Shown piece by piece: positions 1-12,000 of a DNA stretch of 64,000 nt (positions within the stretch are counted from its first letter, which is position 1; each line of letters begins with the position of its first letter). The notes beneath the pieces are model-generated. The model made no database searches, had not been told where the DNA came from, and saw nothing but the letters and a program-made list of their open reading frames with translations. The position numbers and the translations under genes are program-made. This DNA is from Hydractinia symbiolongicarpus (lineage: Eukaryota > Cnidaria > Hydrozoa > Anthoathecata > Hydractiniidae). The stretch spans positions 19,567,501 through 19,631,500 of the forward strand of contig NC_079881.1 in the NCBI RefSeq assembly GCF_029227915.1, written 5' to 3'.

Positions 1-3000
1 TTCATCTGTGTAGTGGATTCAATTTTGTTTAAAAACACCTCAGGAGAACGATCATCACTGTCAAAAAAAGAAACGAATTTTCCTTAAAGCATTCATGGGA
101 GAGCTTGCTGCGATAGTTATGAAAAAAAGGGTACCACACATGCATTTTTGTACTTGTTCGACCAATTTTACACATTAACCAATATAACGTGCAAATTTTG
201 CAGAATTTAGTACCCAAGGAAATTAGTATGAATAACATTGGAAAGATTAAATAGATAGAAAAAAAAAATAAAAATGTTACAAAATTAATTTTGCAATGAG
301 TAATGGTTATCCCACTTTATCATTTTTATTGACCTCAGATTATCATATGCTTCAGGTGATCAGACAAGATCAGTATTAACAGGGTGGTGATCAGTGTTTG
401 TTTGGATTGTAAAATAGTATTCCAGTAGAAGAATAACACAGCAATTTACTATAATCTAAAGTTGTTTCTCAAAATGACCCGAACTACCCAAAATATGCGA
501 AATTATATCTTTGCTACAAATTAACCAGCCTCTGAGCATAACAAAGATCAGTTAAAATATGCATTTCGATTGAAAATAATTTTAATAAATTTCAATTCTT
601 AAACTTGATAACAATTGACTGAGAAAAATAAAAATTGTTTACCTTGCGTTCATTTCCACAACATTATAGCCGGCATGATGCGAGATTACATGGGCTAATG
701 TTGTCTTACCAAGCCCAGGGTTTCCACATAACAGAGCAATCTGAGAAGAAAGCATGTGAACGAAAATTCTAAAAAACTGTTAGGAACATTGTAATAAACA
801 TGGATTACTGTTGCCTCTACAAAATGACACTAGAAAATGGTTTTATAATTAATCTTGGTGTGCTAAAAAACATTTATCTAAAGTAAAAACTTTTGTCTTT
901 TCACATGTGAAAAACAAGTTGTGCTGCGAACTACATTTCCGAACTACATTTCCACTAATTTAGTCACAGCTATATATTTTCCCATGTTGAAGGTTAATCG
1001 CTACTTTTAGGGGCGGATACAACCATGAAAACCATAGTACTTTTGCAAAGCACATCAAAGGAGAGTCAAGCCTCAGCAAACACTCCTGAATGGAGATAAA
1101 ATTAATAACTCAGATCCTGGGCACAAAGGAACTTTATTAAACGCTTATAATAATATTTTGCGTTGCTTTTAGACCAATTACTAGTTTTAGATACACAGGA
1201 TTTTTGCATTGGATAATTCTACTTAGCCAAGAGCCGAAGTGGCCTAGTCTAAATCCACCCTTGACTTTGTGCAAGAAATACACTGATGCTTTAGATAATG
1301 TATGCTAATCTCTTATGGATTTCCATAAAGTAAAATAATAGCCAAGATTCTCTGTTTAAACGAAAAAAACTTGCAAAAATCTTGTTAGGCTAAGAAATAG
1401 CATTTTAAAATAACTAAATTTAAAAAGTTTTTCTAGATGAAACGAAATACCATGACTAATACTGTTATTTGTATTGGTTAACAATAAAAAAACACAGCAA
1501 AATGAGTGAAGGGATAAATAGAAAGAATGGAGTAAATATTTTTCTAAAAAACTACCTTTCGTTTCGGTCTTCCCTTGTTGTCAAGAACCTAAATACCATT
1601 TAAGGATAAATACATTGTGTACTCTTTTTCATACTACAAGTTTGTAAATATGGAACACAAATTAGTAATTTGATAGTTGGTAAAAAAAATAGCAGAAAGT
1701 AACATTTTTTTGAGAGAAATAATGACATATGAAAAAGCAAGCATTACCAAATCGTCCTCGAAATCATATTTTTGGAACGTAGGTTTACCATCTTTCACAT
1801 TTGTTTGTTGTTGTTCTTTTTTCTCTGCCACCTTCTTTTGCCTCTTGCTTGTTTTTGTTCCTTTTTTAAACACAACATCATCCCAGAGTTTTAACCATCT
1901 TAAAAGATGACGGTTTGTTCCCTAAAACAAGATATTTCTATAGCTATATATCCCTAATAATAATTCTTAGTTGCTCTAAATTTTCAACCAACGAAAGCCT
2001 AATGTTCCTATACAGTCTCTTCCTATAAAAAAACGCGTAGGCTAACAAAAAATTTGAATTGTTCTCAAAACAATTATTATTTAATGAATTTCATGGACCA
2101 TTGTCACGCTAATTTACGAACAAATGTATTTACATAAACAGTTCTATATGAGCGCTTTTCTAATTCAGTACAAGGCGATTGCTTTAGCAAAAATTGCTGA
2201 CATGAAAAAAATTGAAGCAGAAAAGCAGTATGAAAAACATAATTTGTAAGGCTGAAATTTTAGCATTGTCACATAATCTGGAATTCTTTAAAACGCTTCT
2301 TATTAAGAGAATTATCAAAATTCTTAATACTTAACGAGTTAACAGTTGTAAGCACTAAGATAATTTGATGTTTTTTATCAACTTGTTTCTCATAAAAAAA
2401 ATTGTATCATTACATCATCACTGAGTAGTTCTGTGTATTTTTTTGGTGTATATTTTTCCACCCAAAGTTCTTCGGCTTTAAACTCACATTTTTCTGCATT
2501 TCTATAACACAAAAGGAATGTTTAACAGACGGGAATAACCGTATTCAGCTAACAATACCTAAAAAAAGTTGAGAATTAGAATACCTTTCAATGTTAGCAG
2601 ATGAAGATTCCAACCTTTGCATTGATCTTAAATGTCGCTAAAACGTAAGCACACACTAAACTTAAAAAATGTTTCTTTAGAAATAAACATAAAGTTGTAT
2701 AGCGTTACCTTTTCAATCACCTCTGCTTTTAGTTGGTCAAAGGGAACAGATAACAGATTTAGGTTATTTCTAGAAGCATGTGCTTGCCACTTGTTTTGCT
2801 AAAATGTAATGCATTGTTATTATAATTAAAATTAATTACATTTCGAACCTTCCTTTTGCAGGGATTGTGTATTTAGGTTTTACCAGTCATAGTTTAATGT
2901 CCGTATAAATTGGATAGTTAAAATGTGAATATTAACATAATAGGAGTGTTGACTCATGTACTTGCTTGTTTTTATCATCAGGTATCAGACTTCTTTGATG

Positions 3001-6000
3001 CCCCACTTATTAGAACAACGCTATAAATACCCGTACATTGTCCACTTTTTGGATTTTATCAAAAAAAGTTAGAGCTAAAGATTTCCACCCGCCCTCTCTA
3101 TACTTTAGCTGACATTCACAATGGAGTGCAGCCAAGATGTACATGTCATTGTAAGTGTGTCATATAATTCGAGTGCATTATGCTGTGGTGATTACTATCT
3201 TTGCTTTGTCAAGCTTTGGATGTGATGATCCGATTATGATTATTTGGCAATACCTGCATCTGTCCTGCCCGTCCTTGTTTAATCTTATTGTCTGGCATCC
3301 AGATCCATTCCCCAAATATACAATTGGGTTCCAAGGCAAAGGATGTTTTCTTATTATGATGTGCTATTATTGAAAAACCCAGACAATTAATGTTTCAAAA
3401 ATTTTCTTTAATTAGCTTTATTCACAAAAATTAATACGGTTTGCAAAATTTTATTCTCAGAAAGAAAAAAAATCTAAAAAAATAAATTAGTGAAACAATA
3501 ATCCAGTGACAATTATTTCTCCAAGATAATTCTCTCATGAAATCAAACTAACCACCTACCTCAATCGGCTTACCATCGTCATCCGGATGTAGTTTTAAAA
3601 AAACTCTATCACCTTCAGTACTTGTCACGTTTAAAGAATCTTCTCCGAGAACAGGTCTTCGAAATACACGCTTACGAGTTATGTTTAGCTGAGCATCATT
3701 GACAGGAAGCTCATTGATGTCTGACTTCAGATTCGCCAGCAGATCTGATATGTCATCTTTTGTTGAATTGATTTTCTTTGGTGAGTCGCCAAGTTTTAAT
3801 TTCTTTGGTTTAAACTCTGAACAAAAGGTATAAAAGTATTAGGTCACACTTCATGATTGAAGGGTCCTGGCCGAGGGTTTTACCAATAATTTAATATCTT
3901 AATAATTACGTTACTCTTTGTTTGTTTAACATATATATATATATGTCCTGTCTAAATGCAACACACAGCATATTTATCCATTATTTCAAGTTTAGCCCAA
4001 ATTTGTAAGTCAAATTTGTAAGTATACGTGGGCCATGTAACTTTAAAGGGATCCCAAAGTAATTATACAAGTTGGACTTACCTGAAAGATTTTCATAAGA
4101 AATTCGCAAAGACATATTCAATTTTTGTTAAAAGTTCATGTAAACCCAGATATCGTTTTTTAAATATTTGTTTCTCTTGCTGCCTTGGTGGCTGCTTCGA
4201 TGTTCTTGTTCGTTAAAAATTTCAGACTAGCTTAAGTCCTTTTTAATGTGACCCTGTTACATAGTATTTCAGTAGCTGTTACAAATTAATGACTTTCACT
4301 CGCTATTATTAATGACTTTGATAACCAAAAACAATTAATATACTATCGCAACAAAGTTAAAAAAATTCAACATACTTTCCTCACCGATCTCTGTACAAAT
4401 TTTTTTTATAAAAAAAATAAATCAATACTATATACTAGCCGTCTAAGGAATAAAACAAAAAAATAAGATATTAGCAGCAGGTGTGTGCATGATATCCTTT
4501 ATTTCAAATTTAAAAGAATTTATTTCAACAAAGAGGTTGTAAAAATTACTGATCTATAACCTGTCGACCTAGGTGGAGTATAATGCTCAAGTGAGTATTG
4601 CCAACCTTGTTCTTGACAATCCTTGGGGACGAGGTTGCCTAAGAAAATCAATAGTAAAGAATACTGCTTTAATTCATCCCATGATACAGAAAGAGCCTAA
4701 AATTACTGTCTAATTAAAGTTTGTTTTCATGATACTCTTCCAATATGTAGCGCAAACATCAACGTAGTCTAGTAAACTAAACTCATCATTTTTCACTTTT
4801 GTGATAGCATGCTAAAATAAGCAGGGTTACATAAGCAGGACAGACATCGAAGCGCGAGAGCAGAAAAGAGAGACAGGTATCCTGTCTAACATCAACGCTG
4901 CTCTGCACCTCCATGATTAGACATTTTAAAATCACACATCATACATTAATGCCCAGCGAAAACCTCATAATTCGCCATTTTTAGCGTCGACAAATAACTG
5001 CTGTGGCTATATTCACACTATTAGAATACTATGGCAGCTTTTAAATTTTTAAACTTAACAAAACACAAAAAAATGTTTTAGCTACCTCCATAATAAAAAA
5101 TATTATTTTTACCAGAGAAAAGCAAAGAAAAATAAGAAATAAAATAATAGTTAATTGCGTAAATATTAAAGTTCAACGCAGAAAAAACGGCATTTTATTA
5201 AATATATTTTAGCGTCTTCTGCAATGATTTAATCAAACTACATTGGTGACAAACTGTTTTTAATGATGCAGTTGAAGCGCAAAACTAACTGGTTTTTTGC
5301 TAAGAGTTTGTTGCTCATGCATTGCCATAGGAGGCAACTGAAATATGCTCTGGAAAAACAAATACTTTTTTCCGTTGTTATATCTTTGGCTACTTTTTAC
5401 ACGTTTACCGCACAATGCCTAGGGACATTTTATGTGCGATTTTACCATGTCAAACAATTACCAACGCAAAGGTACATGTTTTGAAAATATATCGGCAATT
5501 ACCTCAGCAAATGCCGACGGCAATTACCTCAGCAAATGCCGAGTGTCGTCTCAAATAACAAAGGTTGTAACCGCCCTTAATCCTATTCGTGCTGGAGGGG
5601 GAGAGTGATGCAGCCACCTCTTCCTTCTCTCTTCAACTTTTTCCATACCTTTTTATGGGCTTATAGTCACACCTTGATATTTTGTTACTCATATTTGCCC
5701 TTCAAAATATATCTTTTTAAAATAAAATGTTGAATAATCAGTAACTTTCACAAGCTGCGTTTCAAATAAAAGTCCTTTAAAATAAAAATCATGCACAATT
5801 TTTTTAAAAAACTAATGGTTCGTAAAGAACTTTATGCAGAATTATTTTAATTTTTTTTAAAAATAATTGTTCATAGAGAGCTTTCGTTTCACTTAGCGGC
5901 CCGAAGGTATATGTTCTGGCTATACAGTCAGCAATAATTAAAGCGCTACTGAAATATTAAGTAACAGGGTCACGTGCCACTAAAAAAGACTGGAGCTAGA

Positions 6001-9000
6001 ATGAAAATTTTTAACGAAGAAGGTCGAAGATTATTAGTGGAAGTTTTATTTTTAAAATCTTAACAACCTATTAAGATCTGTACAAAAATAAAACAAAATC
6101 CAACACAACTTTTTCAACTTTTTTTTATGAAAACAACTTGTTTGTTTTTTACAAAGAGACAGTTAATACTATAGAATCATACTTTTTTTTGGAAGATCAT
6201 TGAGCTCATCATCATTGTATTGCAAAACCTCCTCATCTGAATCAACTTCATCATCACGACAACGTTTTACTGATAAACTTTTTGCTCCATTGTTATTTGT
6301 CTCTAGGTGAAGAAGACCTTTATCTAAGTCTGCATTATTTCGTGCTTTTTTGTCAACTTTCTGTACATTAAAATCAACCATGTCTAAATACAATAAATAA
6401 TAAACACTAATAACCAATATCCATAGATGGTTCTGCATGTTGAACTTTTTATGTATATTTTTAAAATAACGAAAAAGTAAAAAAAAAAACTTGAGACACA
6501 AAGAATGAAAATTAAAAATTAATTTCTAAATATCAAATCATTTTTCTGATTTATTTTCAATTCTAGGCAAGCCAAAAAATACACATAATTCTAGGTGGGG
6601 TGATAAATTTTTAAAAGCAGTCAGGCCAAGCCAGTTTTGAGCACACAGAAAAAATCATAAGTTACGATTGTGGTCCACAATGAATCATGACAACAAATTA
6701 AGTACAAATTGTTGAAGCAAACTTTATTATGTGAACTTATATACACTTTCCTTATTCTTGTTAATAATGGAATAATGTAATAATCAAATTTCACACACAT
6801 GAGTTTTTTGACCTTCAATTAAAATGGACCATATATGTCCAATAGTGTTAAGATTTTAACACCTATTAATGATCCATATTACACAGGCCTTGTATATTGT
6901 CATATTGTCATAGGCATGTGGTATATTTAGTATACACAATTGTGAAATTTATCTTTTTGTTTAAACGTTTTTAATTCTGTTTGTACCTTCCCCATCATAT
7001 TAAAGGGAAACTAAGGTCAAAATTTTTTTTTTCATAAAAACGTTTATTATACTATTTAAAAAAGATACCTTAAATTTTTTTTCAAAAAAAATGTATTTTT
7101 ATGAGGATTTTAGAGTAAAAAGGTTATTATTTACATCTCCGTTAGAGTACATAAAAAAACTCTACGATGGAAAGCAATGACGTATGATCCGCGAGTGAGT
7201 AAGTGAAACCATACTATAAGGTTCGCCTGATTTGATGTATGAAGACATAAAAGATGAATTTTACTTCTTAACTATAATTGTACATTTTGTCTTTACTACT
7301 CAAAATGCCAAGTTGCCTGGCATATCCTTGAAATTATTTTGATATCTGCGATGTCTAATGCTTGCTGTCTCTAATACGGTGCGATTTAAACAAAGAATAT
7401 TAAAATCTTTATGCAAGGTAATACATGTATTCTCTTCCAGCTTTTCTCCAGTAAAGTTGTAAACTCCAAACAACACTTGCATTCTTCAACAGTCATTAAC
7501 TCGTGTATATCACATTTTTTACACTTACACCAATGTAAGTTTTCTAACCTGCTTGAGTCTAAATCCTCATCTTCGTCGTCGTCTGAAATATCATTCGCAG
7601 TTTTTGATGAACAAATGTTTTTCAACTGACTTTCAGTATATTCAGGTTCGTTATCATAATACCCTTTGCAAATACTTTCATCTGTTTCAGAACTATATAC
7701 TTCGCTATGTTCACTAGCACAACTACTTTCTTCGCTGCTATCCATGACTAAGTGATTTTGAGTCTCGCGGCTCATACGTCATAATTCTGTATGGTTCACG
7801 AGGAACCGTGAATGGAGTACACGGTTAATTTTAGAAAACCTTAGAACTTTAATGGGCTAAAACAGCCTAAATAATGAAAATTAAGAGTTAATTTTTTTTC
7901 AATAGTTTATTTAGATGTTATACAACGTTCTTAATTTTTTTTTAACAACATTTTTTTTTGACCTTAGTTTCCCTTTAAGTATGCACTAAAATTGTTTTCT
8001 CCTGCCAACAGAGTGGGGTAGGTATCAGTTTTAACCATTCACAAGCTGCTGTAAAGACCAAATCTGTAATTATGTGTTTCAAGCTAATTTTGTCGTTTTT
8101 CTTTTTGTTAAATGCATTTATTTTATAATAATGTTGGGTCATCTACAAATTTAGTATAGACTTTTTATATAAATATATACAAATTTAATTGCATATAATT
8201 TTTATAAAAATCACAATCATAATTCGCACACAATTTGTAAATTAGTTACACAATTTAATTAAAAATCGCATACCGTAAATGATCAATTAAGCCCCCACTC
8301 CCGAATAACCCTCCTCCCGAATAAGCCCCCTCCCCCAAAACCTATTTTGACAAATAAGCCTCCCTCCCCCGAATAAGCCCCAATGGGGGCTTATTCGAAT
8401 TCACAGTAATTTCAATATAGTTGATAGGGACTGAGAAAATACTACTATAAACAATTGATTAAATGGTATTAATTCGCAGGTTGAGGTATTAATAACACTC
8501 ATGGTTATAATATCCAATTCAAAGGTAGGGTGTTTTTTTCTTCTTTAAATTTGTCGAACAATATATATTTCCAAAAATCTTGCACCCTGTTAAATCAACA
8601 TACAGTGCAGTCTGAATGTAATCTACCGCGTACACGCAAATATCACACCTTTGCATGGAGGACGGCAGTCGTTTGTCTTTTGTTATAATTAAATCCCTTG
8701 AGCGTTTTGCGAGTTTATATTTGCGTGTTAAAAAACAATGCGCTCGTGAAGAAATATTGGAGCAATTATATTTCTTCTAATAGCGAGACGCATTGTGTAA
8801 ATGTATTGATAAGCTATTCCATTAAGTATTAGCGTGAAGTAATTAAATAATAAAAATCTTTCGCAAAGTTTTATAATACATTGCGCAAGAATGTATTGTT
8901 GATTTAATTACTTAAAAAGATACCATCGTGTTTAATCTACAGTAAAGTCGAGATGTAAGCGTACGCGTACACTCAGGTTTCACACCTTTTTCTCGGAGGC

Positions 9001-12000
9001 GGTAGTTGTTTGTCTTTTGTTCTTATTAATTATCTTGCGAGTCTTGTAAGTCATTCACTTACGTGTAATAAACAACAGATTATTGAAGAAAAAATAGCTT
9101 ATTATAACTGCGCGTAACTATTGTTAAATAGTGTTAACATAACTATTCCCAATAGCATAATTGCAAATGTTATCAACTCTATCAATGTGACATGAAGAGC
9201 CATGTTTAATATTTTTATTAAACAAAAGTTTTGCGTGGAAACTAAATAAACTAGCGAGAAGGCATTGTTGGTTGCGCAGGTTAAATAAAGCTTTTAAGCG
9301 ATAGAAATTATTATATTTTAACAAAGATTGAAACTTTAATTTTGATAGAAAAGCTATTTTAGATCGTGTTTCAGAAGTTTAAGAACGAAAAACGGTGATA
9401 GAAATGTTTTTTAGATCGCATTTTAAAAGTTTAAAAACGAAAAGCGGCAATAGAAATGTGTTTTTAGATCGCTTTTTAAAAGTTTTCAAAGGAAAAAGAA
9501 CTTTTAAAAGTTTTGCATGTTAAAAAATATGTTTCGACGATAAAGAAATATTACTAAAAGTTTGAAATGTAGCATTAGTTTTTTTTAAATATTTAGTTCA
9601 TTGGATTTGTTGTTTCTTAAAAAAGCTTGTGTTTTTTAAATATATCGAGATTAAAATTGCGTTACTATAATTAGTTTCATTGTTAAAAAAATAAAAATCC
9701 AATGGACTCTGCGTTTAATTTTTTCTTGCGCAGAGTATTGTTTATAAACAATGATTCTTGCTATGCTTTTGTTTTTAACACGAAGCAATTATTTTTGCGC
9801 AATTTGAAAGGAACTCGCTATCCTATTGTTTTTTTTAATGAAAGCAATTATTTTTGCAAGTTGAGTGTACTTGTACGCTTACATCTGGACTGGACTGTAA
9901 GAAACATACGAGAAGCATTGTTCACAACTATTAAATGCCGCTTTTCGTTTTAAAACTTTTAAAATGCGATCTAAAAAAACATTTCTATCGCCGCTATTTG
10001 TTTTTAAACTTTTAAAAAGGGATCTAAAAAAACATTTCTATCGCTGCTTTTCGATTTTAAACTTTTAAAATGCGATCTAAAAAAACATTTCTATCGTCGC
10101 TTTTCGTTTTTAAACTTATAAAAAGGGATCTAAAAAAACATTTCTATCGCCGCTGTTTGTTTTTAGACTTTTAAAAAGCGATCTAAAAAAATATTTCTAT
10201 CGCCGCTTTTCGTTTTTAAACTTTTAAAATGCGATCTAAAAAAACGCTTAACTACTGCAATTAAAAGTTTCAAAACAGTTCGCGCAAAATAGATTGCTAA
10301 AATTTATCTTGCAACCTATTGTGATTAAACAATCGATCGCGTGGGGTCATTATTTATCAGTGAGGCAATTATTTTCTTAAAAAATAAAAGCTATCGCAAT
10401 GTTATTGTTCTGTGTAACTATTCATGCGAGTTTCGCGTCCGCGGTAGATTACATTCAGACTGTACTATACTTTGCTGGAACAACAAGTCTGACCTCCCCT
10501 TTTCTCTTTTCAACCACAAATGCTTCAAGTTTGTTTTCAGGCGCTGCGTTTAAAAAGTTTATAAGTAAACAAGAAATTTCTATTGGTAGATATCTAACCA
10601 GTAGTGTTACTTCATTGGTTGATTTAAAAATGCCAATAACATTTTGATCATATTTTATACGATACTGACATCTCTACATCTTTGAAAGTTTTATTCACCG
10701 TGACAAATAAAACCAACGTTATAATCGTATTGTTCTCACTCTGAGAATTCGAATTTAAATGTTTAGGTAATTCGATTGTTTTGTTTTTGAATAGAATTTT
10801 GTTTCAATTTTTTTTATTTTCATTGCAAAATGGAACTAGAAGGAGAGAAAATAAGTTCTTATACGATTAAGTTTAAACTTGAAGTAGTTGAACTTGCGGA
10901 GAACAAATCATTGGGGCTGCTGCGGTGAAAAGTAAAGTTGACCGCCATTGTATTCGTGATTGGAAGAAAAAAAAAGGATCACTTACAAGAACTTTCAAAG
11001 TCAGTTAGTAACAAGAAAAGGAAACGTTTACAAGGGGCTGCCAGAAAACCGTTGAGAAATGAAATGGAGGAAAAAGTATCAGAATGGATTGTTGAACATC
11101 GTATGAAGATGCTTCGTGTGTCAAGGAAACTTATCAGGAAGAAAGCAATTATTGTCCATGGAGATTTAAAACGTACAGATCCAGATAGGTATGACGAAAA
11201 ATTTGGAGCAACGAATGGTTGGCTTTTTAAATTTATAAAATGAAATAACTTATCATTAAAAAGAAAAACTTCCATGGCACAGATAGATCCGATCGTCTCG
11301 TACATATTACGTGTTAGAAATTTTCATACCAACCAGCCGAAATTATAGCATTTGATGAGACACCTATTTGGGCGGATATGGTGTCAAACACAACAGTGGA
11401 AGTTGTTGAGAAAAATACTGTTCTCGGACAGTTTAACTTTAAACGCAGATTATTAGATAGTCAATTATTTAAGTGTCAATTAATGCCAGTTGTTGGAGCA
11501 TCTCTTAAAGCTAAAAAGATTGACACCGTTTTGGTCCCTGGAGGTTGCACAAATACATTTAGACGCCAGATAAAGAGATCCATTGTTTCAAAGAATATCA
11601 ACCCTTTCAGGCTTGTCTTCCAATGCTCAATGAACAAATACAAATGGTAAACGAGAAGGAAGACAACCCATTTATCCCAGATGCCGAAGAAATGATTGAT
11701 GCAGCTCCCTTAGAGATGATCGTTGACGAGGACGAAGAAGGCGATAGTGATACTGAGATCAATTAGTGTTTTTATTATACTTTTAGAAAAATATGTTGTT
11801 CTAAAATTGTTGTTTTTCTTTTTTAGCACACTAGATTTTTGCATAATTTTATAAGCCCCCCTCCCCCAAAAGCCATTTTGACAAATAAGCCCCCGGGGGC
11901 TTAATCGATCATTTATGGTACAAATTTTATACAATTTTAATACAAATCTTTTGCGAACGCAATCATACAACTGAAAACAATGCTGAATTTTGTTCTAAAA

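Larger units (their letters stand above)
8601..10470. mobile_element. inverted-repeat element nested in the pogo element
   Basis: The arm at 8601-8632 (CAGTCTGAATGTAATCTACC core) matches the reverse complement of 10437-10470, with TA at both outer edges. A second, related pair is nested inside it. No transposase gene lies between the arms except short unconvincing ORFs. This resembles a MITE-like or non-autonomous Tc1/mariner-like insertion; the class is inferred only from the TA borders. Confidence 0.65.
8273..11918 (+). mobile_element. pogo/Tigger-type (Tc1/mariner superfamily) DNA transposon, decayed
   Basis: A 24-bp terminal inverted repeat is visible: CCGTAAATGATCAATTAAGC.. at 8273-8296 and its complement at 11895-11918, with two mismatches. 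It is flanked by TA at 8271-8272 and 11919-11920, the target of Tc1/mariner and pogo elements. G- and C-rich AAGCCCCC repeats follow both ends. The transposase remnant lies at 10830-11766. Two further inverted-repeat pairs and inverted arrays of a 53-bp repeat sit in the 5' half (separate entries), so the element has been used as a landing site. Confidence 0.88.

Noticed and set aside
6621-6818. Minus-strand ORF in CHTF18 intron 1 as an extra exon
   Set aside because: Phase and splice borders do not fit, and exons 1 and 2 join cleanly without it.
9702-9953. Small plus-strand protein in the nested repeats
   Set aside because: Built from inverted-repeat sequence and the 53-bp array; no codon bias or recognisable motif.
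10938-11305. Two overlapping ORFs on opposite strands as separate genes
   Set aside because: The plus frame is the Tigger-like transposase; the minus frame is its shadow.
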